A stretch of DNA of 54,575 bases from Hirudo medicinalis (Eukaryota > Annelida > Clitellata > Hirudinida > Hirudinidae), in NCBI GenBank assembly GCA_011800805.1, contig MPNW01000534.1:103918-158492 (forward strand), given 5' to 3'. Within the stretch, counting starts at the first letter, position 1; each line of letters starts with the position of its first letter. This document shows, piece by piece, positions 44,926 to 54,575 of this stretch. The notes under the pieces were generated by a model, which worked only from the letters and a program-made list of their open reading frames with translations, was not told the DNA's origin and searched no databases. Both the position numbers and the translations under genes were made by a program.

Positions 44926-45414
44926 GCGTCTTCAATGTACAGGAGAAAAAGTAGGTCAAAATTTCATTGAACTTTTTCATCTTGAAAAAAAATCTGCAAG
45001 TATACCAAAAACTTCAGAAAGGCCAATGCAGCAAGGGATTTTAATATTAAAGGTCTGATTCAAACTCAATTTTCAAGCAAACACTGTTGACTTTGGCACT
45101 AAAGAAAATAAAATCCCTTGAACTCTGCGTTTGGGAAAGCAATGTTAACTGATGCAGGCCTTTTCAAAATCATTCAAGACTTTCTGTTGAGCCAGGCTTG
45201 GAAGCAGTTACTTTCAGTATTTCCTTTACCCTCAAGTTCATTAGTCTATCTGGCAAAATTAATTTGTTCGATCATGTCTTTTCTCATAATCTGCCTTAAA
45301 AGTGTTTTTCTACTTGATTGATGTATTGTATTATGAGAATGTTCTCATATCCTTATGTCATTCATCACATTATCCTCCGATTAAATAATTTTGTATTTAG
45401 CTTTTTGATCTTTT
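44926..45414. other. Spacer
   Basis: No gene or repeat recognised; an upstream exon of the preceding minus-strand piece could lie here. Confidence 0.25.
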
Positions 45415-45570
45415 GAGTGCCTTTTCTATCTGAATGGGATGTGAAGGCACTTTTTAATCGATCTACCATTTATATAGCGCCCCGAGGGCGGTGCAGGCTG
45501 GGTTGCATCAGGACTGTTGCTATTACGACTGCATGCGGGAACGCAACCCATACGGCCAACCTGCACGCCA
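45415..45570 (-). repeat. SINE family A, nearly complete copy (reverse)
   Basis: On the minus strand: GGCGTGCAGGTTGGCCGTATGG, GCATGCAGTCGTAATAGC, a shortened B-box area, CCAGCCTGCACCGCC, GGGGCGCTATATAAATGG and the terminal AGTGCCTT ... AAGGCACT hairpin. It is joined to LINE sequence at its 5' end. Confidence 0.85.
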
Positions 45571-46760
45571 ATAATTAAGTCTAGGATAGTTTCCTCGAGT
45601 GCTCTCTTCAACACGCCGAAACAGAAACTTGTCATTTATAAAATCAAGGAATATGCTATCCCTCTGCCTCTTTCCTTCTTGCTGAATCCAATCTATGTGG
45701 TGATTGAAATCTCCTAATAGAATAAATGACTGTATGCTAGCTATTTCAATTAATTCTCTCAGTTCTTTGTCAGAATCCCCCATCTGAAGAAGATCTGTAA
45801 AAAACTCCAATTTGAATCTTCTCCATTTCACAGGTGGTTTCACACCATATTACTTCTTGGAAAGTAGATATTTGAATGTCCTTCCTCTCCAGCACCTTGA
45901 GCGAATCTTTCACATACAGCATAAATACTCCACCCATTGTTGAGCAACCTGTAGTTTCTCTATCTTTCCTCATTGTATCCATTCAATGCAAATTCACTGT
46001 CACACTATCACTATCATTTCTTGCCCAAGTATCACTTATGAAACCTTCTTGTTGTGGTATTTGCTTCTTTAAATCCTTGGAGTGTTTTTTCATTTTCACA
46101 ATTCTCACGTTGCCTGGCAACCCTTTTACACTGAATATCCATTCTTCCAATTCATCCTGTTTTTCTTTATCTTTAGCATCCAATACCAGTGTTCTCCTCT
46201 GGGATCATATCATTTGTTACCGACATTTCGCTTATTAAATTATATTTTGAAATTATACTTTTCATTAGCATTTCTCAGTTTGAAAAGAGATTCCATTATT
46301 GAATTTTTGAGTGTCCTTTATCTTAATTCAATCGGCAATGGTCTATCATTATTTTTCTTTTGCCCAAGTCTGAACATTCTTTTAATTTCTTCCTGTTTAC
46401 AATTAACACCAAGTGTGTTATTTATTAAATCCAGGACTACCTGTTTGTCATCTTTTCTCATTTCCTCCTCTGTGCTTCCAGTACTTTCAGTCAGTTTATG
46501 AATTATGAAACTGATCCTTCGTTTTTCCTTGGAACTTTCTTCACCAGCTCTTATTTTTGCTGTGTTTCCTGAACTTCTTTGACTTGATCCTTGACTTCCA
46601 CCAAGCATTTTTTGATGTGACTGGATACTACTTCTGACCATTTAGGCATACCTACAAAAAATGTCATGCAATGGCCAGCATGTTCTCCGAATTCAAATCC
46701 TATAGAAAATGTTTGGGAGACTCTGACATGGCAGGTATACCATAATTTAAACAACTTCTA
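45571..46760 (-). mobile_element. CR1/L2-type LINE fragment: ORF1 end and endonuclease
   Basis: Read 46760 to 45571. ORF1-like part with KWSEVVSSHIKKCLVEVKDQ, then KRRISFIIHKLTES and RMFRLGQKKNNDRPLPI; then an APE-type endonuclease with FISDTWARNDSDS, GGVFMLYVKDSLKVLERKDI, FQEVIWCE, IGVFYRSSSD, ILLGDFNHHIDW and ESTRGN, ending at ILDLIIG. The RT is missing because the fragment stops where the SINE begins. Frameshifted; inactive. Confidence 0.8.
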
Positions 46761-48386
46761 ACTCTTATGAAGTTGAAAGACGTTGTGGCATGGTGATAAT
46801 TGAAACCCGGAAAGTCTACCGAAAAGAATTCCTGGAAAAATTGATGGCATCAATGAAATCAAGACGTATCGAAATAATAGAAAATATCGGACACAGTACA
46901 TCATTTTGACATTTTATTTGATTCAATGACATGATTTGGAATCTTTATTATTACCCCCAAATTAAAGGAAATTTATAGATGACGAATGCGAAAAAAACAA
47001 TTTTAGCGCATATCTCTAGAATTTATCATCAGATATATAATAAAATTTCAAATTTTATAAACGTGCTATATCAAATAATATTTCTAAATTTGGTCTTGTA
47101 AAAATAATTCAGTCAAAAATGATCGTAAAAAAATCAGTGCTGGTAAGGCCTATCGACTACAAATTATTCGAATTGGGTATAGATCAGTGTTTCCTAACGT
47201 TGGGCCCACGCTCCACAAAGGGACAATTTGATTTTTTAGGGGGGAAATTTGAAAATCTGCGCTTTAGGCTGGCATAGCGATGGCGTGTTTCACTTTCAAC
47301 TTTCCAACAAACGTAGAGCGTCAAAACAGTTTACAAAACTGAATACGTTGAATAAACAACTTCAAGGAACGAATAAAACTCCTGCCGAAACAAAAATATC
47401 ACATTCGGTCGGTCTCTAGCCATCGCAAACCATCAGTATCAACTGTTTATAATAATTTCATACTTTCAATAGTACCTCTCAATATAATAGGCCAAAATAA
47501 TTTTACTGCCTAAATATAATAGTAGATTAAACATTAAAGTTTCTAAAAAAAATTCTAGGTTGAATTTATATATTATTATAAACTCTAACAAAATACCCAT
47601 AACATAAGTAAACTATCATTAGTGTCTAAAAAATAGTCTAAAATTGAAAAAAATTAAAATGCGCTGATTTTATTTTTGACTGAATTTAATACTTTAATAA
47701 GATTAATTTCGGGGTGTGGGGTCCATGGTAGCAGCCGCTTAGTTCGCTTAGAGGGAAGGCCGGCTCTGATCACATTACACTGGGTACATCTTGGTAAAAT
47801 AAAATTGATTCCTTCCAAGATCAACAGGGACTTTTTTTTAAGGGAAAAAATTTTAATTCTTAAAAATTAATGACTGTTAATAAATGTAAAAAAAACAACA
47901 CATTTATGTACTGAAATTAGATCAGGAGGAAAAATTTCTCAAAACACATTAGTGTGAATTGAAAATTTGGTATGAATGACCAAAAATATGTGCTAAGCTC
48001 CCGATTTTAAAATTTAATGACAAACGTTTTAAGTATTTATATTAATCTACCTCTTAATATCGGTAATTTATTTATGCTCTTTCATATTTTTGGGGAGTGC
48101 TCTTTTATCGCTTTCGTTTGACTGTAAATACGTTGGTTGTTTTGTTTTCATTATTATTTGGAGTTTTAAATGTAACGGATGTTAATAAAAACATCATCGT
48201 TTTCATTATTAAATCCTATCGAATAGTAATTAATTGTACTTGTGAATGATTGAGATTGTTAGCGACTTAGCTTATTAGTGTAGAATTTATTTTTCAGCGA
48301 GGTAGTTTAATCCATATCGGTTGGCATCTAAATTTATTGCAACGCATTACTTAATGACATTTTTAATTTAAAGGTACATATTCTCT
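46761..48386. other. AT-rich spacer upstream of the CBP gene
   Basis: Contains a probable hAT terminus at 47185 and possibly old DNA-transposon sequence near 47690-47780. No gene seen. It should include the CBP promoter. Confidence 0.35.
47185..47480 (+). mobile_element. Probable hAT terminal region
   Basis: Starts CAGTGTTTCCTAACGTTGGG then CCCACGCTCCACAAAGGG, the usual beginning of hAT elements of the GTF2IRD2/ZBED type, whose transposase pieces occur elsewhere in the window. The other end is not clear. Confidence 0.4.
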
Positions 48387-51300
48387 ATGGAATCCTATCA
48401 ACCTATTTGCAAAAAAGCCAAATACGGTTATGTTTCGTTTGATCTTTAGAAGCATTTAGATTTAAAGTTTTCATTACTTGGTAACGTTATTTCGAACGGT
48501 TCATAATCGTCAAATAATAATTTTTCATAGATTTTGCAAACGAGGACTTGGAGGCATGTTTTGGCTTGAGTCTGAAAGTTAGAACTACGAATAAGTGGTT
48601 CAACGAAGTTTCTGAAGTTTTAAAAAGCAATTTTAATTCTACATTTAAAAACTCAATATTCCATATTATACAAAAATGTGGCAAGGTAGACTTTTAAAAT
48701 AGACTTTTAGATATTATGTACATTTGTGTCATTCTGATGCTATTTAAAGGATGATAGAAATCTTCCTATAAAATACAAGGCCATGAAGATGAAATTAGTA
48801 TTATTGCTTCATTCCTTTATGTGCAATAGGAAGGTTTGTTCAGTCACTAAGTGTTCTTCTATGAAGGATACATGGCTTCATATAGTACAGTGTGAAACTA
48901 ACACTTGCTCTGGTGAGGATGTTTTTGAAATCTTATAAATTTATGAAACTTAAAATTTAAGTCTTTTTTCAAGATACAAATTGTTTGAGTTCTAGAAGGC
49001 TTCTCCAACATTGGGTTTCTTGTGATGTTTTGCAATGTGTTATATGTTTTTGGTGCAAGAAGCCTCAAAACCTAGAAAAATGTATGTGATAAGTAAATAA
49101 ATCTATTTGAATATGTCATGATATTTGAAACCTTTCACAGATTACACTGGAGTACAAACTGGAATGTTTAACAACATGCCTATTTTATATAACAGAAAAT
49201 CTCGAAATATAAAGGGTTAACTTTGTGATTTATGTTGTACTTTAATCTGTAGTTATACAAAGATACTATATCAATATCTGTAGAATGGACAGGAGATGAT
49301 TTAAGAGGTGCATTTATACCTATCATGAACAGAATGTTTATGTATGAGAAGGAATCTGCTCCATTTATGAGGCCAGTAGATCCAGTTCTTGATCAATGTC
49401 CTGTTGGTAGTTGTTGTCCTGTTGTTGAGTTTCTTTCAATTGTTGATTGTGATTTAAGTTTTATAATTTAATTTTAGGACTACTTTACTATAATAAGAAA
49501 GCCAATGGATTTTGGAACTATTTGCAAAAAACTTGAAAAGGATGTTTACAGAAATCCTTGGGAAGTTGTTGATGACATCTATTTAGTGTTTGGAAACGCA
49601 TGGCTTTACAACAAGAAATGTTCTATATATCACAAATATGCTTGCAAGGTGAAATGGATAAAGATGAAATGCTTTATTATTTATTTCAGATTTTATAAAG
49701 TTTTGCTTGTATCTAACATTATTATTATTTACTTGACTTTAGCTAGCAGATGTGTTTGAGAACCATGTTGATGCAGCTATGAAAAGTTTAGGATTTTGTT
49801 GTGGCCAGAGATATGAATTCACTCCTTTGCCAAAATATTGTGATAGTCGAATGTGGTGCAACATTCCTGTTTTGTCTGACTATTACTCATTCAATGACCA
49901 GTAAGTTTGAATTATAACTCATAATTAATGTACAGCTTCTTATTTGTTTATCTCAAGTTTAATGAGTTACTAAATTTAAATTTAGATATTCATTTTGTGA
50001 GCGCTGTTTTACTGAGATTCCAGGTTGTTCAACAGTCTCCATTTGCAAAGATCCGACATCTGAGCCATTGTTGGTAAAGCTGTATTAATTATTGTTCTTT
50101 TTTAGATCAATTTTTATGTTCGTTTCAGACTAGTTGAAAAAAGACTTTTCATTAAAAAGAGAAATTTGGAGCGGAAGCTTGAAAGGTTTATTTCAAAATA
50201 TTAATTGAAATAAATTTGATGGGTTTAATTAATTTTTTATTTAATTAATTAATTTAATTAAATTTTAATTTTTTTTTTAATTAATTAAACTTGATTTGAA
50301 GTTGCTGCATTAAAATTAGTCTTTTATTCTTGGAGTTACTGCTTGACATTTAACATGAGCTTTCCACTGTAATTGAAGGTTTATAAAGTGTGAAAACTGC
50401 GGTCGATTAAATCATGTCATATGTGTTATGTACCTTGAGAATGCCACCTCATCTCCATTCATCTGTCATATCTGCACGCCTACTATTGCCATCCATAAAC
50501 CAAAGATATACAGAGCCAAAGGTCTGTTTGTAAGGAAACTTTAATTTGAGTTTATATTTTTCTAGCTTTAATATAAAGGTTTTATTGCTGAATTTTGTAT
50601 GGATTGTCCAAATGCATAACTCCAGATGCATTAAAATGAGATTTTTATGTAAAGAAAAAAGTGTGAATGTCAAGCATTTCTTAACTTTGTTTGCAGACAT
50701 TCCAAGTAATAGATTAAGTGATTTCATTGAAGTTCGAGTGAACAACTTTTTGGCAAGAAAAAAAATTGATTCAGGGGAAGTAACCATCCGGGTTGTGGCT
50801 AGTTCAAAAGAGATCACAACTGTTAAACCTAGGTATTTAGTTATTTTGATCATCTTAAATCATGGTGTACAATTTTATCTTAACTAATAAAGGTTCAAGA
50901 AACACTTTTCCCAGATGGCTGAAGAATATCCTTATGTATCCAAGGCTATTTTTGCTTTTCAAAGCCTAGGTGAACAAGATGTGTGTTTTTTTGGAATGCA
51001 TGTTCAGGAATATAACTCTGATGCTCCATCTCCAAACACTGGGTACATAATTCATTTCCTTTGTATATATAAATTATAATTTTGAAAGGAGGGTATCACA
51101 TTTAAATTTAGACATTCTTGTTTTGACTTATTTAAAATACTGTTGGATAGTTGTGGATAGTTGAAAAAGAATCTCTTTTAAATGGCAAGCTTATTTCAAC
51201 AAAACATGGTTAAACAAAAATATTTAACTATTATATAGTAAATTTATACATGCTTCTACAACTTCAAATAACTTTCAATAATACTTTTTCAATGCACAAA

Positions 51301-53262
51301 GTGAAACAAAATATGAGCTTCAACAAGTTTCTCAGCTAAAGTTGTAGAATAATGGTGCATGGTCTTATGGTTAAGACTTCTGCCTCTCCTGATGGCAGCA
51401 CAGATTTGAATCCCATTGCAGGAGCTCTGTCCTAATCATCCAGCTACATAATGGACATTAATAAACAATTTTTTTCTAGAATGATGGGGACAAATTTGAA
51501 CTTAACTTTCCATGATTCTCATAATTTGTATTTTCAATAATAAATCTTTGTGTTTCGATTTTCACAGGCGTGTCTATCTTGCTTACCTTGACAGTGTTCA
51601 ATATTTTGAACCTTCTAGCTGCAGGACTGCCCTTTACCATGAAATATTACTGGCCTACATGCAATACATTAAAAACTTGGGGTTATTAAATTTTACAGGA
51701 ATGGATGTAATTTTTTTATTGGGGAAGTTATTTTCACGTATTTTAAATGTTTTAGATATGTGTCCCTTCACATTTGGTCATGCCCTCCTGGTGAAGGAGA
51801 TGATTATATCTTCAACTGTCATCCTCCTAAACAAAAGATTCCAAAAGCCAAAAGATTGCAGGAATGGTACAAGAAACTTTTGGAAAAAGCTGCAACTGAA
51901 AATATTGCTACAAATTTTACTGTAAGTCTTCAAAACATCTTTAAGACATCTTTAGCATTGCATTGAAATTGTAAATTGTAGGATATTCTGTCATATGCTG
52001 TCAACAATGACCTGAAAAATGCTGCTGATATGCCTTACTTTGATGGGGACTTTTGGCCCAATTCACTTGAAGACAATATAAAAGAAATTGAAAAAAGTGA
52101 ATTTATGTCAGAAAAGGCTTCAATTGGAAAGGTATAGATTTGCTTCTACATATTCTGAATGATGTGTTTATTCAATATTTCTTGTATGCAACCAGCCACC
52201 GAAGTTTGATAAAGATCCAAAGGCCAAAAGTAACCAAAAACCACAAAATAAAGAAAAGAAAATTGTGCCCTCTGCCCATGGGGACTTATTGGTCGACAAA
52301 ATATATTCAACTTTGGGAAAATACAGAGAAGTCAGTAATTTAAGTGCATAATTTAGCATTTGCTTAGACCTTTTTTAATGTTTTGTTGCAGATGTTTTTT
52401 GTAATTGAATTCCCCACAGAAGGTATGCCTCCCACAATAATAGATCCAGATCCAATTATGCCCAATGATTTGATGCATGAAAGATCATCTTTCCTCATCA
52501 TGTCCCGTGAGAGACAAGCTGAATTTTCTTCTTTGAGGAGAGCAATCCATTCAACTCTTGTTATGCTTCACGAAATTCTTAATCCAAGCAAATTATTGAC
52601 CTCTGTGTCTTCAAATATACCATATAGTTCAACATTTGTTTGCAGTAGCTGTAATTGTAAAGGATATGAGATATATCACATCTGTAAAGTATGCCAGGTA
52701 ATAGGTATTTTCTCTATAATTTGGTACTTGGAAATATTTTTCTCATAACTATGCTATGCATTTTCAGCCATGGATGTTCTGCTTACGGTGTTTTGAGGAA
52801 AAGGGACACCCCCATAACACAGAAATAGTTTTGGCAAAGATTGGTGAGAGTGGTATTGGTAGTTTGGAGCATGCAGCTGCCTGCAAAGACATGCAATGCA
52901 AAGAACCTAGATGTGAAAAATTCAAGTCAGCATTCAGCCATACAGCCATATGCGACAACAAAGTGGATTGCAGATGTTGCAGAGTGCTCATCAGACTGAT
53001 TGTGATTCATGCAAGAAGGTGTCCCATCAATCCTATTGAATCCACTGAAGTTCATGAAGGTGAAAAGAATTTGGATGGAAAAACTTGTCCAGTGGTATTT
53101 TGCAAAGAAGCTAAAGCTAAGCTATCCGAGGTGATGCGTAAGCAACGAAAAATTGAAGAGAGGATGCTGATGAGAAGGACGGCTGCAATGATGGTGGTGG
53201 AGGATAATGATGTTGATAAGCAGGATGTCAGAACAGATTTTCAAAGGATGGGCTCTTTGTGA
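48387..53262 (+). CDS. Compact CBP/p300 histone acetyltransferase
   Basis: 18 exons: 48387-48426, 48531-48685, 48750-48912, 48974-49081, 49263-49402, 49478-49648, 49743-49900, 49986-50069, 50129-50185, 50379-50521, 50697-50832, 50893-51042, 51568-51681, 51756-51921, 51982-52131, 52196-52330, 52392-52697 and 52768-53262; about 956 aa versus about 2400 in human CBP. Transcription coactivator and lysine acetyltransferase. Domains in order: TAZ1 (LVLLLHSFMCNR, CSVTKCSSMKDTWLHIVQC, CLSSRRLLQHWVSC); bromodomain (PDYFTIIRKPMDFG, AWLYNKK with the acetyl-lysine-binding Asn); RING/PHD cysteines; HAT (VCFFGMHVQEY, YLDSVQYFEP, HIWSCPPGEGDDYIFNCHPP, EWYKKLL, keeping the Trp and Tyr of the active site); ZZ finger; TAZ2 (CRCCRVLIRLIVIHARRC). 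No KIX between TAZ1 and bromodomain, no long Q-rich linkers, and an insertion inside TAZ2. A poly(A) signal AATAAA lies at 53286. Confidence 0.93.
50217..50293. repeat. AT-rich inverted repeat in CBP intron 9
   Basis: GTTTAATTAATTTTTTATTT ... TTTTTTTAATTAATTAAAC can fold back on itself, and several TTAATTAA palindromes lie between. Low-complexity sequence, probably slippage-derived. Confidence 0.5.
51354..51460 (+). repeat. SINE family B, tRNA-like head
   Basis: GGTGCATGGTCTTATGGTTA, AGACTTCTGCC, GATTTGAATCCC and GCAGGAGCTC, then the body CTGTCCTAATCATCCAGC and ATAATGGACATTA, as in 13748-13858. It lies in CBP intron 12, between exons 12 and 13. Confidence 0.7.
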
Positions 53263-53860
53263 TTGTGTTTGCCATCGAATTTTTGAATAAATTTTGATAA
53301 CTTATGGCAAATTTTGGTGTTAATTAGGCTCATCTAGTCAAGAACTTTTGTAAATTCTATATAATATATATTGTGGCTGAGATTGCATTTTTGTTATCAT
53401 GGAAGTAAATACTTGGTTGCAGGTTGTCTTTTGTGAACTTGTGCATAATTAAAGGATGTGAATTATGATTACCTTTTGGTGGGTTCCCCTAGTTTATTTT
53501 AAAAGATATTATAGTTTATAAATTTCTGACGATATGAGGGGAGTCATTTGAGGAACTTGGTGCTCCCCAAAAAGTCTTTGATGAGATAATTAAGTTGGAG
53601 TGGATGTAAATCACGATTTTTTTTTTATTTAAATCTGTCTATGATATATTTTTTATTTGTTAGTTGCTAGGCGCTGAACGTACGGCCGCCTCTTTTTTTC
53701 TCTTTCTGTTCCTAGAGTTTTTCCTCGGTTTTAGTGTCATTTCCGTCTGTAATCAGATCATTGGATATGTAATTTCTGCGTTGGATTACTAATAACAAAA
53801 TAGTTTTATCAATAGTTTCGCAATTTCCCGGTATGTTTTCAATTTGTTGTCTGTTATGAG
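53263..53860. other. CBP 3' UTR and spacer
   Basis: 3' UTR with AATAAA at 53286, then AT-rich sequence with nothing recognisable. Confidence 0.5.
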
Positions 53861-53864
53861 TGCT

Positions 53865-54447
53865 GCTCGACTTGGACCAATAGCATCTGATATGCTAATG
53901 AGTTTGAATTTGTCCGTGAAGCCCAATCGCGGGCTTATACAATCAATTCAATGCGCTAGCAATAGAAACTTTGCTTTGGGCGAAGCGACTCTTATCCAAA
54001 CTCAATGTCAACCCAGACCTCTCAATCACTTCAAAGAATCTCGTCAAATGAGATAGATGCTCGTCCCAACTTGAAGAATGATGAACCGCGCAATCATCAA
54101 TAAATGGTTCGATGAAAGACCGAATAGGTTATATGATCATTGACACTACTCGTATGAAAGTACTCCCGGCAGACTTCAAACCAAAAGGCATTCTCTTAAA
54201 TTCGAATAGCCCCTCCTGATACGAGAAAGCTGTCAACCAGCGTGATTCGGGGTTTGTAGGGATATGCCAGTACCCACTATGGGCATTGAAACAACTGCTG
54301 TACCGGGAACCACTCACCCTTTGTAAAACGTCAGGAATATCCGGCATAGGAAACCGATCTCCTTCCGTGTATCGATTAACGTGTCGATAGTCTATGGCTA
54401 AACGAATCCCCTTCTGCCCCTGGGGTCCCTTTAGTACACTTTTTTTT
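53865..54447 (-). mobile_element. Gypsy reverse transcriptase fragment, inactive
   Basis: Read from 54447 down: KGPQGQKGIRLAIDYRHVNR, GDRFPMPDIPDVLQRVSGS, the motif CFNAHSGYWHIP, SRWLTAFSYQEGLFEFKRMP, FGLKSAG, then the FIDDCAVHHSSSWDEHLSHL box and AQSKVSIAS. In Gypsy elements the first box normally has DAHSGYW, so the first catalytic aspartate is replaced by asparagine. Frameshifts occur near 54130. A SINE truncates it at 54448. Confidence 0.82.
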
Positions 54448-54575
54448 GGCGTGCAGGTTGGCCGAATGGGTTGCGTTCCTGCATGCGGTCGTAATGTGTC
54501 GTGTTCGCAACCCAGCCTGCACCGCCAGGGAGCGCCCTCGGGTAGGGGCGCTATATAAATGGTAGATCGATTAAA
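54448..54575 (+). repeat. SINE family A, 5' part (cut by window edge)
   Basis: Best head in the window: GGCGTGCAGGTTGGCCGAAT, A box TGGCCGAATGGG, B-box-like GTGTTCGCAACCC, and end pairing GTGCAGG with CCTGCAC, then GGGGCGCTATATAAATGG. A 17-nt piece present at position 13 onwards (AGCAACAGTCG area) is missing here. Confidence 0.85.

Noticed and set aside
46082..46501. Plus-strand 139-codon hydrophobic ORF
   Set aside because: It is the reverse complement of the LINE ORF1/endonuclease region; the minus strand gives recognisable LINE protein.
54448..54540. Functional tRNA from the SINE A head
   Set aside because: A and B boxes and a 7-bp end stem are present, but there is no proper anticodon arm and the sequence is repeated with a common body.
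1..54575. CRISPR array, prophage, operon or plasmid features
   Set aside because: The window has spliced animal genes; no regularly spaced repeats, no bacterial gene clusters and no ribosome-binding-site pattern were seen.
1..54575. Circular molecule because both ends carry the same sequence
   Set aside because: The ends are different copies of a dispersed SINE (the last copy lacks a 17-nt piece present in the first), also found in the interior, so shared ends do not imply circularity.

Overview
This is animal nuclear DNA. It is AT-rich and has intron-dense genes with GT-AG introns (many 50-500 nt, a few of several kb). Retrotransposons, DNA transposons and SINEs fill most of the remaining space. 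The genes are animal housekeeping genes, and the repeats (R2-like elements with a restriction-like endonuclease, Copia, Gypsy, CR1/L2-type LINEs, hAT, MULE, tRNA-derived SINEs) fit an invertebrate genome. I cannot place the phylum from the sequence. It is a draft assembly: there is a 921-N gap (24628-25548), single-N joins at 21967 and 26321, and both window ends lie inside copies of the same SINE.

Layout. 1-5549: SINE; a small two-membrane-segment protein gene (743-4727) whose intron holds a decayed R2-like element with a perfect 27-nt target duplication; then a small three-exon gene of unknown function (5053-5549). 5600-11830: transposon graveyard (LINE RT piece, hAT MITEs, solo Copia LTR, hAT transposase and Copia integrase pieces, 5' part of a second R2-like copy). 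12618-16216: SNRK kinase (+). 16335-17351: NAA20, the NatB catalytic subunit (-), convergent with SNRK. 17633-32638: CLPTM1L (+), divergent from NAA20, about 17 exons spread over 15 kb by insertions, including a third R2-like copy and SINEs. 33539-34060: GOLGA7 (-), convergent with CLPTM1L. 34.1-42.4 kb: AT-rich, mostly transposon remains, including a 108-bp inverted repeat made from retroelement 3' ends and a truncated Copia element. 42619-43342: MRPS23 (+). 43.5-47.8 kb: repeats, unassigned minus-strand coding pieces and a LINE fragment joined to a SINE. 48387-53262: a very compact CBP/p300 histone acetyltransferase (+, 18 exons, about 956 aa). 53.9 kb to the end: a Gypsy reverse transcriptase fragment (-) and a SINE.

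The genes do not form one pathway. They are ordinary neighbours in compact divergent and convergent pairs: NAA20/CLPTM1L share a 281-bp start region, and SNRK/NAA20 have poly(A) signals 12 nt apart on opposite strands. The most interesting points are the reduced CBP with TAZ1 almost directly before the bromodomain, the relaxed 5' splice sites (repeated GTTGGT donors), the sharp target duplication around a dead R2-like copy, and two tRNA-derived SINE families. I found no clearly new multi-gene system. Exon models were built by eye from splice signals, reading frame and recalled family sequences, and need transcript support.
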